Assembly (NCBI RefSeq): GCF_003997495.1
Contig: NZ_RZRU01000001.1
Location: 186,001-250,000 of the forward strand
Length of the DNA stretch: 64,000 bases
Source of the DNA: Mesorhizobium sp. M7A.F.Ca.US.008.03.1.1
GTDB taxonomy: Bacteria > Pseudomonadota > Alphaproteobacteria > Rhizobiales > Rhizobiaceae
Reading direction: 5' to 3'
The notes beneath the pieces are model-generated. The model did no database searches. It saw only the letters and a list, made by a program, of their open reading frames with translations, and had not been told where the DNA came from. Below are positions 1-8,984 of this stretch, in pieces (within the stretch, counting starts at the first letter, position 1; each line of letters begins with the position of its first letter). The position numbers and the translations under genes were made by a program.

Positions 1-170
1 CTGCCACGGGATGACCGTATTCCGCTCTCGTGGGATCGCGTATTTGCGCAAGATCCAGCGCGCGCCTGTCGGCCATGGCGTGGATGGCGTTGAGGCCAAG
101 GTCGGGCCGCGAGGAATGGCCGGAGCGCCCGACAACAGTCACGCGGGCGGCAGCCTTGCCCTTGGGTGAT
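1..170 (-). pseudogene. Remnant of M20-family deacetylase (ArgE-like), runs off the left edge
   Basis: The minus strand reads KGKAAARVTVVGRSGHSSRP followed by DLGLNAIHAMA, which matches the dimerisation-domain segment of acetylornithine deacetylase (ArgE, M20 family) in rhizobia. The clear match covers about 163 down to 72. On both sides the same open frame turns into sequence that does not look like the family, and no start codon with a ribosome site is seen upstream. I read it as a decayed fragment rather than a gene running in from the left. The rest of the gene could lie outside the window, but the left side (RALDLAQIRDP) already departs from the family. Confidence 0.45.
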
Positions 171-565
171 GGCTCACGCGGACTGGACGCAATAGCCCAC
201 GCTGGGGTGCCACGATGGTACTTACCAAGGCCGGCGAGATCAAAGCTGGGATGCCTATGATTGCCGCGCTGTATGACGGGCCGGTCGACTTCGCCGGTTC
301 TGCCGATCAGATCGCCCGCGAGGTCATTCGAAAGGTGCAGCGGATTCAGCCCCCGCTTCCTCGCAGTGAGGCAGGCCCACCGCGATTGGCAAAGGCGGTC
401 GGCGTCTTCGCTGGGAACCTAAACGACCGCAGCTGGTTGGGCGCCGGTGGCAGTGGCCTCTTCAGGCTCGCCGTTGAGGTCTGGGCCTCGACTGCCCGCG
501 CTTCTGCCGCGGTGTGCGGCGTTTTGAGGGACCGACATGGTCCCCGGTAGTGGGAGGATCGCAGC
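171..565. other. No gene recognised (395 bp)
   Basis: Short open frames exist here on both strands, but none has a recognisable domain, a convincing ribosome site or a partner gene. It looks like decayed intergenic sequence next to the ArgE-like remnant. Confidence 0.4.
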
Positions 566-814
566 ATGGGTTTCCTTGGCAAGTTCTTCGCAGGGCTGTT
601 CGGCAGCAAGTCATCTTCAACCAAGACGAGTGGCGACATGGGGAAGGCGACCGGTGCTGGTCCCGCAATGGCGGCACATCAAAGGATGCCAAAACATCCG
701 CTGCAAGCGGACAAAACGCAAAAGCAGCCAGAAAATCGAAGTGATTTTAAGCAAGCCGGCAGCATTGTAGATCGGTCGCCTAACGCAAGCACGACTCGGT
801 GGGTGAATGGCTGA
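566..814 (+). CDS. Small hypothetical protein, 82 aa
   Basis: I do not recognise this protein. It starts with ATG 9 bases after a good GGAGG (552-556), which is the main reason to list it. The first dozen residues (MGFLGKFFAGLFG) are hydrophobic and amphipathic; the rest is polar, rich in Lys, Gln, Ser and Thr, and probably disordered. There is no clear signal peptidase site. It sits in a stretch of gene fragments, so it could be a chance frame. Confidence 0.3.
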   Translation: MGFLGKFFAGLFGSKSSSTKTSGDMGKATGAGPAMAAHQRMPKHPLQADKTQKQPENRSDFKQAGSIVDRSPNASTTRWVNG

Positions 815-861
815 AGGCCGTTCGATTGTCGGATTGATACCAACTCTCTTTCACGTATCAT

Positions 862-1224
862 TTGATCTTGCCCGGTCAGATGCCCGGCAGTTTTGTATAC
901 CTCGTTCGATCAATCCGGCGTGCGGACGTGGAAGTCGACTCAGGTGCTTTCGTCCAGAACAGGGATGGAAGTTATGCTTGGAGACCAAAGCAATATCCGA
1001 AAATTGCCCAAGTTGCGGCAGATGAATGTTGCGACGTAACAGATCCCCGCCTGATAGCAGCGCTCAGATTTGTAGCCCGCTCCTATCGAGCGCGATCCGT
1101 TGAGGCTGCAGATGATCTGGTGGAGATCACGCTGCGCACCGCCATTCAGCAAGTAGATGGGCGACCGGAGGAAATCAGCCTGTTCAGCTGGCTGAGCGCA
1201 ATCATGGCGCGATATCGGAAGTGA
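862..1224 (+). pseudogene. Sigma-70 region 2-like fragment
   Basis: From about residue 62 the protein reads DPRLIAALRFVARSYRARSVEAADDL and on to a segment ending FSWLSAIMARYRK. This follows the layout of region 2 of ECF-type sigma factors (helix, then an A-x-DLVQ-like DNA/core contact, then L-x-x-WLF-x-IM). The reading stops just after region 2.2. The -10 recognition helix and the whole of region 4, needed for -35 binding, are missing. A TTG opens the frame at 862 and an ATG follows at 880. About 120 aa against 170-190 for a full ECF factor. Most likely a truncated relic; a free-standing region 2 protein cannot be excluded. Confidence 0.45.
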
Positions 1225-1509
1225 GAGCGCTGGGGGCCGACGACCCGCTCCCAGCTGCCGGCCGCGTCAGAAAATTGCCATTCCGCCATCAATGCACCCA
1301 GAAAGCGCCTCGTCTGGCTCGTTCGCGCGGTTGGGGAATGCTCGTCGCGGAGCGCTGCCCCAAGAGTGCCGCTGTCTGCGGACGCCAAGCTCGACTCCTG
1401 ACCTCCTTAGAGAGCGCCACCTAATGCTGAAATTACCGGGCGTGGTGGAAAACCAAATTTAAGTACTTTCGGCTAGGCTCGGCCGAGGGGTATTGCCAGG
1501 GAAAGGTAT
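1225..1509. other. Intergenic, no gene recognised
   Basis: About 285 bp between the sigma-like fragment and the cyclic-di-GMP gene. The AT-richer stretch near 1425-1475 could hold the promoter of the downstream gene, but no clear -35/-10 pair stands out. Confidence 0.35.
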
Positions 1510-4158
1510 TTGGGTCAATTGGCCAACACCGCATCCAGTCTCAGCCGGTTGAGACACTCCGTTTTGTCTTCAGCGAACCTGCCGGCGGCGATCGCTTTTG
1601 TGGTGCTTGTGATCTGCGCCGTGTTGGCGGACCGGGAAAACAGGATTGTTTCAGACCAATTGGCGCGCGCCGACGTCTCGGCCAAGGTGAACATCATAAG
1701 GGCCAAGCTGGAAGGCAACATCAACGGCAATCTCCAGCTTACGCGCGGTCTGGTTTCGGCGATCGTGACCGAACCCTATATGGGGCAACAGAGGTTTGCG
1801 GCCCTGGCCAGCAACCTGTTCGAGCAGGAATCTCAGCTGCGCAACATCGCCGGCGCGCCGGACCTAGTTATCTCGCTGATGTATCCAATGCCTGGCAACG
1901 AGAAAGCCATCGGCCTCGATTACCGCAAGAACAATGCCCAACGCACCGCCGCGCTCCGGGCGCGCGACCTGCGGGTGCCCGTGCTGGCCGGTCCAGTCGA
2001 CCTGGCGCAGGGCGGCCAAGGCTTCATCGGCCGCTTTCCGGTCTTCGTGAAGACGGCGGGGGGTGGCGAGCGCTTCTGGGGGATCGTCTCCGTCGTTGTT
2101 GACGTTGAGCGCCTCTACAAGGCAAGCGGCCTTTTTGACGCCGATCTCGACATCGAAATCGCCCTGACCGGCAAGGACGGCCTTGGCGGGACGGGTGATC
2201 GCTTCTTTGGTGGCGAGCGCGTCACGCGTGCCGACCCGGTGACCGCAGAGGTGCATCTGCCCTCCGGTTCCTGGCAGATCGCCGCCATCCCCAGAGGTGG
2301 CTGGGCCGCATCAGCGAAGAATCCCTGGGCCTTGCGGGCCATCATGGCATTGGCCGGTGCGCTCGTCGTTCTGCCCATTCTCGTTGCGGGGCGGCTGTTC
2401 GGCGAAAGGCAGAAAAACTTCGCCGAGCTCAGGCGATTGTCCGGTCGCCTGGAACTCGCGCTGGATGCGTCGGGAATCGGTGTCTGGGAGCACAACATCG
2501 CCACCAACGAGCTGGTGTGGGACGACCGCGTCAACGAAATCTACGGCAGGCCGGCTGACCGGAAGCCACGCGGCTATGATGACTGGGCCTCAGCGATTCA
2601 TCCGCACGACATCGAACGGGCGCAGCAGGATTTCGATGCCGCGGCGGCGGTAAAGGGCCCCTATTCCTCGCAGTACCGGATTGTCCACCCGAATGGTGAG
2701 ATCCGGCATGTGCGCACGCGTGCAACCTATTTCCAGGGCCGCAACGACACGCCCAAGATGATCGGCGCCGAATGGGACGTCACGAGCGACGTCGTGCTCA
2801 ACGAAAACCTCGTACGAGAAAGACAGCTGTCCGAACTGAGGAACGCTGAGCTTGAACTGGCCAAGGGGCGCATCGAACATGTGGCGCTGCACGACTCGCT
2901 CACCGGGCTGCCGAACCGCCGCTATCTCGACGAAATGCTGGCGACGACCGCGCGTCGAGGAGAACGAACCGCGCTCCTGCATTTGGACCTTGACCGATTC
3001 AAGCAGATCAACGACACGCTGGGGCACGCGGCCGGCGACGCCATGTTGATGCATGCCTCGAAGGTCATCAAGGCAAATGCCGGAGCCGCCGACTTCGTCG
3101 CGCGCATTGGCGGCGACGAGTTCGTGGTCATTTGCGGCGGGCGCGACGATCCCGAGCTCGCCGCACTAGCCGACCGCATCATCGAAGAGATGCGGCAACC
3201 CGTCAATTTTCGTGGCCACCAGTGCCGGTTCGGTGTCAGCATCGGCGTTGCGGCGAATACGGGCGAGGGGCTCGACGCAAGGCAGCTGCTGGTCAACGCC
3301 GATCTCGCCCTCTACCGGGCAAAGAGCTCAGGCCGGAACCGCTACGAGTTCTTCAACGAGGAGCTGCAAAGCGAAATCGTGGAAACCAAGCGGACCGCCG
3401 ACGAGATCCTGGGCGGCCTCGAGCGCAACGAATTCATCGTCTTCTACCAGCCGCAGTTTGACGCCGGCACATTGGAAGTCGTCGGCGTGGAGGCCTTGGC
3501 CCGCTGGCAGCACCCGACGCGCGGCATCCTGACGCCCGACGTCTTCCTGAAGGTCGCGGAGGAACTGAACGTTGTCGCCCTGATCGACCGAACGGTCCTC
3601 AAAGCGGCTCTGGCCGACTTTGAGTGCTGGCAGCTTCAGCACCTCAACATTCCACGCGTTTCGGTCAACGTCTCGGCACGCCGGCTCGAGGACAAGGACC
3701 TGATCGATGGTCTTCGCAAGCTCAACATCCGCGAAGGGACGGTCTCCTTCGAACTGGTCGAGTCCATCTTCCTCGATGAGAATGACGACCTCGTCGCCTG
3801 GAACATCGAGCACATCAAGGACCTCGGCATCGACATTGAGATAGACGATTTCGGCACCGGCTACGCCTCGATCGTCAGTCTGCTCAAGCTTCAGCCGCGC
3901 CGACTGAAGATTGATCGCCAGCTGATCACACCCATCACCGGCTCGCTGCCGCAACGGCGCCTGGTGTCATCCATCATCGAGATCGGCAAATCGCTCGGCA
4001 TCGAAGTGGTTTCCGAGGGCGTCGAGACGATGGAGCATGCGCGCATCTTGAAAGAGCTCGGCTGCGACCTGCTGCAGGGCTACGCGCTCGGGCGCCCCAT
4101 GGGCGCTAAGGCTTTAGAATCCTTCGCGCAATCTCGCAAATGGCCGGCTGCGGGATAG
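1510..4158 (+). CDS. Membrane CHASE-PAS-GGDEF-EAL protein (cyclic-di-GMP synthesis/breakdown)
   Basis: An 882-aa bifunctional-type signalling protein. A first membrane helix lies near residues 24-41 and a second near 275-298, with a periplasmic CHASE-like sensor between them. A PAS domain follows (about 310-425), then GGDEF (intact GGDEF at 534-538) and EAL (EALAR from about 661, with IDDFGTG and EVVSEGVE further on). Both catalytic cores therefore look complete, so cyclase and phosphodiesterase activity are both possible. The residues just before GGDEF lack the RxxD inhibitory site, so product inhibition is not expected. The start is a TTG preceded by AGGGAAAGG; an alternative start is not obvious. 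It stands alone and its ligand is unknown. Confidence 0.9.
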   Translation: MGQLANTASSLSRLRHSVLSSANLPAAIAFVVLVICAVLADRENRIVSDQLARADVSAKVNIIRAKLEGNINGNLQLTRGLVSAIVTEPYMGQQRFAALASNLFEQESQLRNIAGAPDLVISLMYPMPGNEKAIGLDYRKNNAQRTAALRARDLRVPVLAGPVDLAQGGQGFIGRFPVFVKTAGGGERFWGIVSVVVDVERLYKASGLFDADLDIEIALTGKDGLGGTGDRFFGGERVTRADPVTAEVHLPSGSWQIAAIPRGGWAASAKNPWALRAIMALAGALVVLPILVAGRLFGERQKNFAELRRLSGRLELALDASGIGVWEHNIATNELVWDDRVNEIYGRPADRKPRGYDDWASAIHPHDIERAQQDFDAAAAVKGPYSSQYRIVHPNGEIRHVRTRATYFQGRNDTPKMIGAEWDVTSDVVLNENLVRERQLSELRNAELELAKGRIEHVALHDSLTGLPNRRYLDEMLATTARRGERTALLHLDLDRFKQINDTLGHAAGDAMLMHASKVIKANAGAADFVARIGGDEFVVICGGRDDPELAALADRIIEEMRQPVNFRGHQCRFGVSIGVAANTGEGLDARQLLVNADLALYRAKSSGRNRYEFFNEELQSEIVETKRTADEILGGLERNEFIVFYQPQFDAGTLEVVGVEALARWQHPTRGILTPDVFLKVAEELNVVALIDRTVLKAALADFECWQLQHLNIPRVSVNVSARRLEDKDLIDGLRKLNIREGTVSFELVESIFLDENDDLVAWNIEHIKDLGIDIEIDDFGTGYASIVSLLKLQPRRLKIDRQLITPITGSLPQRRLVSSIIEIGKSLGIEVVSEGVETMEHARILKELGCDLLQGYALGRPMGAKALESFAQSRKWPAAG

Positions 4159-4229
4159 CCGTCTCGTGTCGCGGAGTTGGTTGATCTTGCACGAATACAA
4201 GGTCGTGCGACAGCAAGTCCAGGGGCGGA

Positions 4230-4938
4230 TCAGGACCCGCGCCGCTGTTCGATACAATGGGCCCCCGACCAGCAAAAGATTGCCCAAGCTGATCCGACGC
4301 ACCATCCCGCAAGTACATCCGTGGGGTAGTGAACGCCGAAATATATCCGGCTCATTCCGACCATGATGGTCAGGAACACGGCCAGGGCAACGAAATACCC
4401 TTTCACCCGGCGATCAGGATTTGCCCTGGCCAGCAAAGCTCCAAGCGTAAGGAAAGTGACAGCGGACAACATCGCGTGGCCGCTCGGAAAACTGGCGGTA
4501 AAGTCCCTGGTGGTGTGGAAAATGTCGGGTCTCTGGCGATCAAAGGCGACCTTCAGAACTGTGCTCAGGGCCTCTCCACCAGCCACGGCGGCGGTGACCA
4601 ATCAAGCGTATCTCCGCTTCTGCGTGATCAGCAGGTAACCTATGGCCGCCAGCGATACAAAACCCAGGAACGCAACGCTGCCCAGAGCCGTGACGTCGCG
4701 GCCCATTTCCTCCAGCCACGGCGGGCCGATCAGATTCGTCGGATCATCGGCGCTCCGAAACGCCGCAAGTACGGCCCGGTCGAATGCCCTCGTGTCACCC
4801 TCGACAACTTCCTCTGCCAGGAGGCTGAATCCGAGGACCAGGCCGCCAGCTACAAGCAAATGAAGCGATCAGCCACATAGCATCGCTGCGAAAACCTCGC
4901 AGAAAGCCGTTTAACGAAGCAGGCGGGTTGATCTCCAT
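4230..4938 (-). pseudogene. PAP2-family membrane phosphatase, broken by a frameshift and an in-frame TGA
   Basis: Read with two corrections this is a PAP2 (type 2 phosphatidic acid phosphatase) protein of about 235 aa. All three active-site motifs are present: KVAFDRQRP, PSGHA, and SRIYFGVHYPTD. From ATG 4938 the frame reads MEINPP... to IASFA near 4855, then must shift to continue LVAGGLVLGFSLL. At 4604-4602 an in-frame TGA interrupts KRRYA-stop-LVTAAVAGG, a place where the downstream codons carry straight on in the same frame. TGA could come from a TGG Trp codon. Membrane helices are visible on both sides. With two lesions it is probably dead, although a TTG directly after the stop could restart the C-terminal half that holds all catalytic residues. 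Confidence 0.75.
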
Positions 4939-4968
4939 GCATCCAAGCTAGGGGGCGGCTAAGTCTCG

Positions 4969-5178
4969 TCAATCATTTCCGTCGGCCGAACGCTGCTGAA
5001 GCGCTATCAAGTCGCGTTCGATCTCATCGAACGGATGAAGCGACCGCTCAAGGACCACCCTCTCACGCCGTAACACTCCAACCTCCCGGCGTAACCTTAT
5101 CTTCGCCTTGAATTGAACCAAGGACATGGCAACCACCGCATGAAACGTAAACGCTCGAGGCAACTGTCGTGGACTCAC
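4969..5178 (-). CDS. Small hypothetical protein, 52-69 aa
   Basis: Not recognised. A GTG at 5178 overlaps the stop of the LacI gene (GTGA-type junction), or an ATG at 5124 would give a 52-aa charged, helical protein ending DLIALQQRSADGND. There is no known motif. The tight junction with the regulator is the only support; it may be a chance frame. Confidence 0.2.
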   Translation of the reverse strand: MSPRQLPRAFTFHAVVAMSLVQFKAKIRLRREVGVLRRERVVLERSLHPFDEIERDLIALQQRSADGND

Positions 5179-6245
5179 GGATGTGGGGGACCTACCGAGC
5201 CTCTCGTGATGATCGCGGTCCGCAGGACCAGCCTTTCCGGCGGTTGGATCTGGCCGTTCAGGCGGCGAATGAGCAGTTCCGCAACGCTATGGCCAAGTGC
5301 ATAGACCGGCTGATCGATGACGGTTATCGGCGGAGTTGTGACACCGGTCCAGTCCGCATCGTGAAAGGTGATCAGCGAAATGTCGTTGGGGATCCCCATG
5401 CCGCGTTGGCGAATAGCCCTGAGGATTTCCAGCGCAATCACACTGTCAGAGGCAAGGATCGCGGTCGGTCGCCCAGGATGGGAAAGCAGTTCGTCTGCGA
5501 GCCTGCGTGTCTCTCGGGGGCCTGTCGCGCCGAGCCGGACGTGGCGCTCAGGTCGGTCGACACCGGCGTCTCTGCACGCGCTGACGAAGCCATCGATGCG
5601 CTCGCGGACCGACGACGTGTAGATTTGCCCGAGATCGACATATTCGTGGCCATTGGCTTCCACTGCCGTGACATAGGCGATGTTGCGATGGCCGGCGTCT
5701 ATTAGCACACGAGTTGCCCGTATGGCGGCCTCGCGATCGTCAACCGTGACAGTGTCGACATCGAGGTCGGGCAGGGCTCGGTCAAGCAGGGCAAGCGGCC
5801 GACCGGACCGATGGATGTCGCGCAGATGGCCTATGTCCCGCGACTCCGAGGGCGTCACGATCAGCCCGTCGACGCGCTTGCCGATGAGGAGCCGTACAGC
5901 CGCCTTTTCCGCTTCGATCTTCTCGCCGGAGTTCGCCAGAATGACGTTGAAGCTGGACGCTTTCGCCGCATCGCTGATGCCGCGCACGGCGAGACTGAAG
6001 AACGGATTTTCGATATCGCCGACGACCACCCCTATGATCCCCGACCTGCCGGTCGTCATGCTGCGGGCGAGCTCGTTCGGCCGATAATCGAGAGCCTTGG
6101 CGGCTGCCGTGACGCTCGCCCGGATGGTGTCGCTGACGACGCCATAGCCGCCCAACACGCGGGCGGCCGTCGCCTTGGAGACGTTCGCCGCTCGGGCAAC
6201 GTCGGCGACCGTTTTGGGGCGGGCACTGTATGGGACTTTCGTCAT
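5175..6245 (-). CDS. LacI-family transcriptional regulator
   Basis: A 356-aa LacI/GalR-type repressor. The N-terminal helix-turn-helix covers about residues 12-36 (TVADVARAANVSKATAARVL), followed by the hinge-helix YRPNELARSM and a type I periplasmic-binding-protein fold (GVVVGDIENPFFS onward) that should bind the inducer. It is divergent from the amino-acid type ABC transporter starting at 6448. The 200-bp gap holds two LacI-type palindromes, so it likely represses the transporter and perhaps itself. The substrate is probably the transported compound or a breakdown product; the sequence does not reveal which. Confidence 0.92.
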   Translation of the reverse strand: MTKVPYSARPKTVADVARAANVSKATAARVLGGYGVVSDTIRASVTAAAKALDYRPNELARSMTTGRSGIIGVVVGDIENPFFSLAVRGISDAAKASSFNVILANSGEKIEAEKAAVRLLIGKRVDGLIVTPSESRDIGHLRDIHRSGRPLALLDRALPDLDVDTVTVDDREAAIRATRVLIDAGHRNIAYVTAVEANGHEYVDLGQIYTSSVRERIDGFVSACRDAGVDRPERHVRLGATGPRETRRLADELLSHPGRPTAILASDSVIALEILRAIRQRGMGIPNDISLITFHDADWTGVTTPPITVIDQPVYALGHSVAELLIRRLNGQIQPPERLVLRTAIITRGSVGPPHP

Positions 6246-6302
6246 CTCAAGAACGACTACAAGAAATGTTGACGGCAGGTCAATCGGGCGGTACTTTTAG
6301 GA

Positions 6303-6318
6303 AAGAGACCGGTCTCTT
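6303..6318. promoter_or_regulatory. LacI-type operator 1 (perfect 16-bp palindrome)
   Basis: AAGAGACCGGTCTCTT is a perfect inverted repeat with a central CG, the usual shape of LacI-family operators. It lies between the divergent LacI gene and the binding-protein gene. Confidence 0.7.
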
Positions 6319-6323
6319 GTAGC

Positions 6324-6337
6324 AGAAACCGGTCTCT
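6324..6337. promoter_or_regulatory. LacI-type operator 2 (imperfect copy)
   Basis: AGAAACCGGTCTCT repeats the core of the first operator with a single mismatched pair. The centres of the two sites are 20 bp apart, about two helical turns, so two dimers would sit on the same face of the DNA. Confidence 0.6.
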
Positions 6338-6447
6338 TTTGCGATACGACTGGACGCGAGGATTCTGCTGGGCGTCGGATGACGAGGCGGGTGAAAGCGG
6401 TCTCAAGTGAATGCCAAGAAAAACAGACCTTCAGAGTGGAGAGAGAC

Positions 6448-7290
6448 GTGAACAAGTTCGAAATGATCAAATGGCTGATGTGGCCGGCTCGGCGGGGCGC
6501 AGTGGCTCTCGCAATCGCGTGTGTCGCAGCAGCTTCTGTTTCGGAGGCCACCGCGGCGGAAGACAATCCCTATGGCCTGATCGACGCCAAGGTCGTCAGC
6601 GTCGGCACGATGGGCGATGCGAAGCCTTACGCCTTTACCCAAGCCGGTGGCACTTTCACGGGTTTTGACGTGGAACTGTTCCAGAACGTGGCGAGCCGCC
6701 TTGGCTTCAAACCGGATCAGGTGATCTTCACCGGCCAGGAGTTCTCGGCTTTGATGCCATCGGTTGCCAATGGGCGCTTCGACGTCGCGGTGGCCGCGAT
6801 CGGCACGACGGAAGCGCGCAAGAAGACGGTCGATTTTTCGGATGGCTATCTCGCCGGTTACCTGTCGGTGCTGACCGCCGACAAGACGATCACATCGGCT
6901 GACGGGCTCAAGGGCAAGCGTCTCGGCGTCGTGCAGGGCACACTGCAGGAAATCTATGCCGCGAAGAATTTCATCGGCACCGATCTGGTCAAATTTCCTG
7001 ACAACAACTCGGCCGTCTCGGCGCTCAACAACGGCACGGTCGACGCTCATTTTCTCGATTACGAGGCGGCCAAGGACTATGGTCAGCGCTACCCGGACCT
7101 GAAGATTGCTGTCAATATCCCGTCGTTCGACGCGCCGGCAGGCTTCGTCATTCGCAAAGGCAACGACAAGCTGCGGAACGCGCTGAACACCGCCCTGCAC
7201 GCAGCCATGCAGGACGGCACGTGGAAGACACTTTATGAAAAGTGGTTCCCTGGTTCGCCGATGCCCGATCAGTATCTCCCCAAGAAGTGA
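6448..7290 (+). CDS. Periplasmic binding protein of a polar-amino-acid/opine type ABC transporter
   Basis: A family 3 solute-binding protein of 280 aa. After a signal peptide (a positive N-terminus, then hydrophobic residues ending near ATAAEDN) comes the typical start [14 protein letters not shown] and the [15 protein letters not shown] segment, with [13 protein letters not shown] and KTVDFSDGY further on. It delivers ligand to the fused permease-ATPase encoded 93 bp downstream. GTG 6448 is chosen because GGAGAG lies just upstream and the signal peptide begins there; an earlier ATG at 6379 would add an unlikely polar extension. Ligand inferred from context: an amino acid or amino-acid conjugate such as a fructosyl-amino acid. 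Confidence 0.88.
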   Translation: MNKFEMIKWLMWPARRGAVALAIACVAAASVSEATAAEDNPYGLIDAKVVSVGTMGDAKPYAFTQAGGTFTGFDVELFQNVASRLGFKPDQVIFTGQEFSALMPSVANGRFDVAVAAIGTTEARKKTVDFSDGYLAGYLSVLTADKTITSADGLKGKRLGVVQGTLQEIYAAKNFIGTDLVKFPDNNSAVSALNNGTVDAHFLDYEAAKDYGQRYPDLKIAVNIPSFDAPAGFVIRKGNDKLRNALNTALHAAMQDGTWKTLYEKWFPGSPMPDQYLPKK

Positions 7291-7383
7291 CCGCTCCGGC
7301 AGCCGGTTCCCGCCGACGGCTGGAAACTTCGCGGGCCGCACTTCGATGAGTTCGGATGCTCAGCGCAATGAGAAGAAGATCGA

Positions 7384-8913
7384 ATGAACTGGCTTGAAAA
7401 CCTGCGTCGCAGTTTTCTCGACTGGCAGGCCATGGCTGACGTGCTGCCGAGCATGATTACCATCGGATTGAAAAACACCCTGATCCTTGCGGCTGCTTCA
7501 ACGGTGCTCGGCATCGCAATAGGCATGGTCCTGGCGATCATGGGCATTTCGCAATCGCGTTGGCTGCGCATTCCGGCCCGGATCTATACGGATGTCTTCC
7601 GCGGGCTTCCGGCGATCGTCACGATCCTGCTGATCGGCCAGGGCTTTGCTCGCATCGGCCGCGAAATCTTCGGCCCTTCGCCCTATCCGCTAGGCATTCT
7701 TGCGCTCAGCCTGATCGCTGGCGCTTATATCGGCGAGATCTTCCGGTCCGGCATCCAGAGCGTCGAGCGCGGCCAGATGGAAGCCTGCAGGGCGCTCAGC
7801 ATGAGCTACGGCCAAGCCATGCGCCTGATCGTGGTCCCGCAAGGCATCCGGCGCGTCCTGCCGGCCCTGGTCAACCAGTTCATAGGCAATGTCAAAGATT
7901 CGAGCCTCGTCTATTTTCTCGGCCTGCTCGCATCGGAGCGCGAGATCTTCCGTGTCGGTCAGGACCAGGCGGTGGTCACCGGAAATCTGTCACCATTGCT
8001 GCTGGCGGGCGTCTTTTATCTGGTCATAACCGTGCCGTTGACCCATGTGGTCAATCACATCGACAACCGGCTGCGGACTGGAAAGCAAAAAGCTGGCGTG
8101 GCCACAAGTGGCCTGGCCGAGGTGAGCGAACTGGAAGGCGCCGCCAGCGGTCCAACTTCAGAGGCGGGTTCGGTGCGTCCCCTGTTCAAGGGCGGCAGCC
8201 TCGTCGTCAGCAACCTGGATATGGCCTATGGGGAGCTCGACGTTCTCAAGAGCGTAAGCCTGACGGTCAAGCCGGGTACAGTCACCTGCATCATCGGTCC
8301 CTCGGGGTCAGGCAAGTCGACCCTGTTGCGTTGCCTTAATCGTCTGGTCGAACCCAAGGGCGGCGAGGTGTTGCTCGATGGGGCGAGCATCTTGGCTATG
8401 AAACCCGAGAAGCTGCGGCGGCGCGTCGGCATGGTGTTTCAGCAGTTCAATTTATTCCCGGATCACACCGCCCTTGAAAACCTCACGCTATCGCTGACCA
8501 AGGTCAAGGGCATTCCGACGCAGGAAGCCGAACGCATCGCCGAGGCACGTCTTGCAGATGTCGGCCTTGCCGCGCGTAAACACCATCGCCCCGGCAGTCT
8601 TTCCGGCGGTCAGCAGCAGCGTGTGGCGATCGCCCGCGCGCTTGCAATGGATCCGGAGGTCATTTTGTTTGATGAAGTGACCAGCGCGCTTGATCCCGAA
8701 CTGGTCAAAGGCGTCCTCAACCTGATGGCGGACCTCGGTCAGCGCGGCATGACGATGGTCGTCGTGACCCATGAAATGGGCTTTGCCCGCAAGGTCGCGG
8801 ACCAAGTCATTTTCATGGACGAAGGCCGCGTCATTGAGGCCGGCCCACCGGCAGCGATTTTCGACACCCCCAAGAGCACGCGTCTAAGGCACTTCCTGGC
8901 CGAAGTGCTTTGA
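7384..8913 (+). CDS. Fused ABC permease-ATPase of polar-amino-acid/opine type
   Basis: A 509-aa fusion. Residues 1 to about 225 form a HisM/GlnP-type permease with several membrane helices and the coupling segment [20 protein letters not shown]. After a polar linker (about 226-265) a complete ATPase follows: Walker [10 protein letters not shown] at 305-313, signature [10 protein letters not shown] from 406, Walker B VILFDE at 426-431. In most systems of this class permease and ATPase are separate genes, but fused forms are known in rhizobia. A dimer would provide both halves of the pore and both ATP sites. It pairs with the binding protein upstream and lies 71 bp before a FAD oxidoreductase. 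Confidence 0.92.
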   Translation: MNWLENLRRSFLDWQAMADVLPSMITIGLKNTLILAAASTVLGIAIGMVLAIMGISQSRWLRIPARIYTDVFRGLPAIVTILLIGQGFARIGREIFGPSPYPLGILALSLIAGAYIGEIFRSGIQSVERGQMEACRALSMSYGQAMRLIVVPQGIRRVLPALVNQFIGNVKDSSLVYFLGLLASEREIFRVGQDQAVVTGNLSPLLLAGVFYLVITVPLTHVVNHIDNRLRTGKQKAGVATSGLAEVSELEGAASGPTSEAGSVRPLFKGGSLVVSNLDMAYGELDVLKSVSLTVKPGTVTCIIGPSGSGKSTLLRCLNRLVEPKGGEVLLDGASILAMKPEKLRRRVGMVFQQFNLFPDHTALENLTLSLTKVKGIPTQEAERIAEARLADVGLAARKHHRPGSLSGGQQQRVAIARALAMDPEVILFDEVTSALDPELVKGVLNLMADLGQRGMTMVVVTHEMGFARKVADQVIFMDEGRVIEAGPPAAIFDTPKSTRLRHFLAEVL

Positions 8914-8984
8914 TCTGAATTCGAAGAAACCAAGACGACCCGGTCCGCTCCCACGATTCATTCTCCACAGCGAAAGAACCTTCC

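Noticed and set aside
4329..4880. Plus-strand 183-aa frame opposite the PAP2 gene
   Set aside because: Composition is that of an antisense frame; the opposite strand carries the PAP2 motifs.
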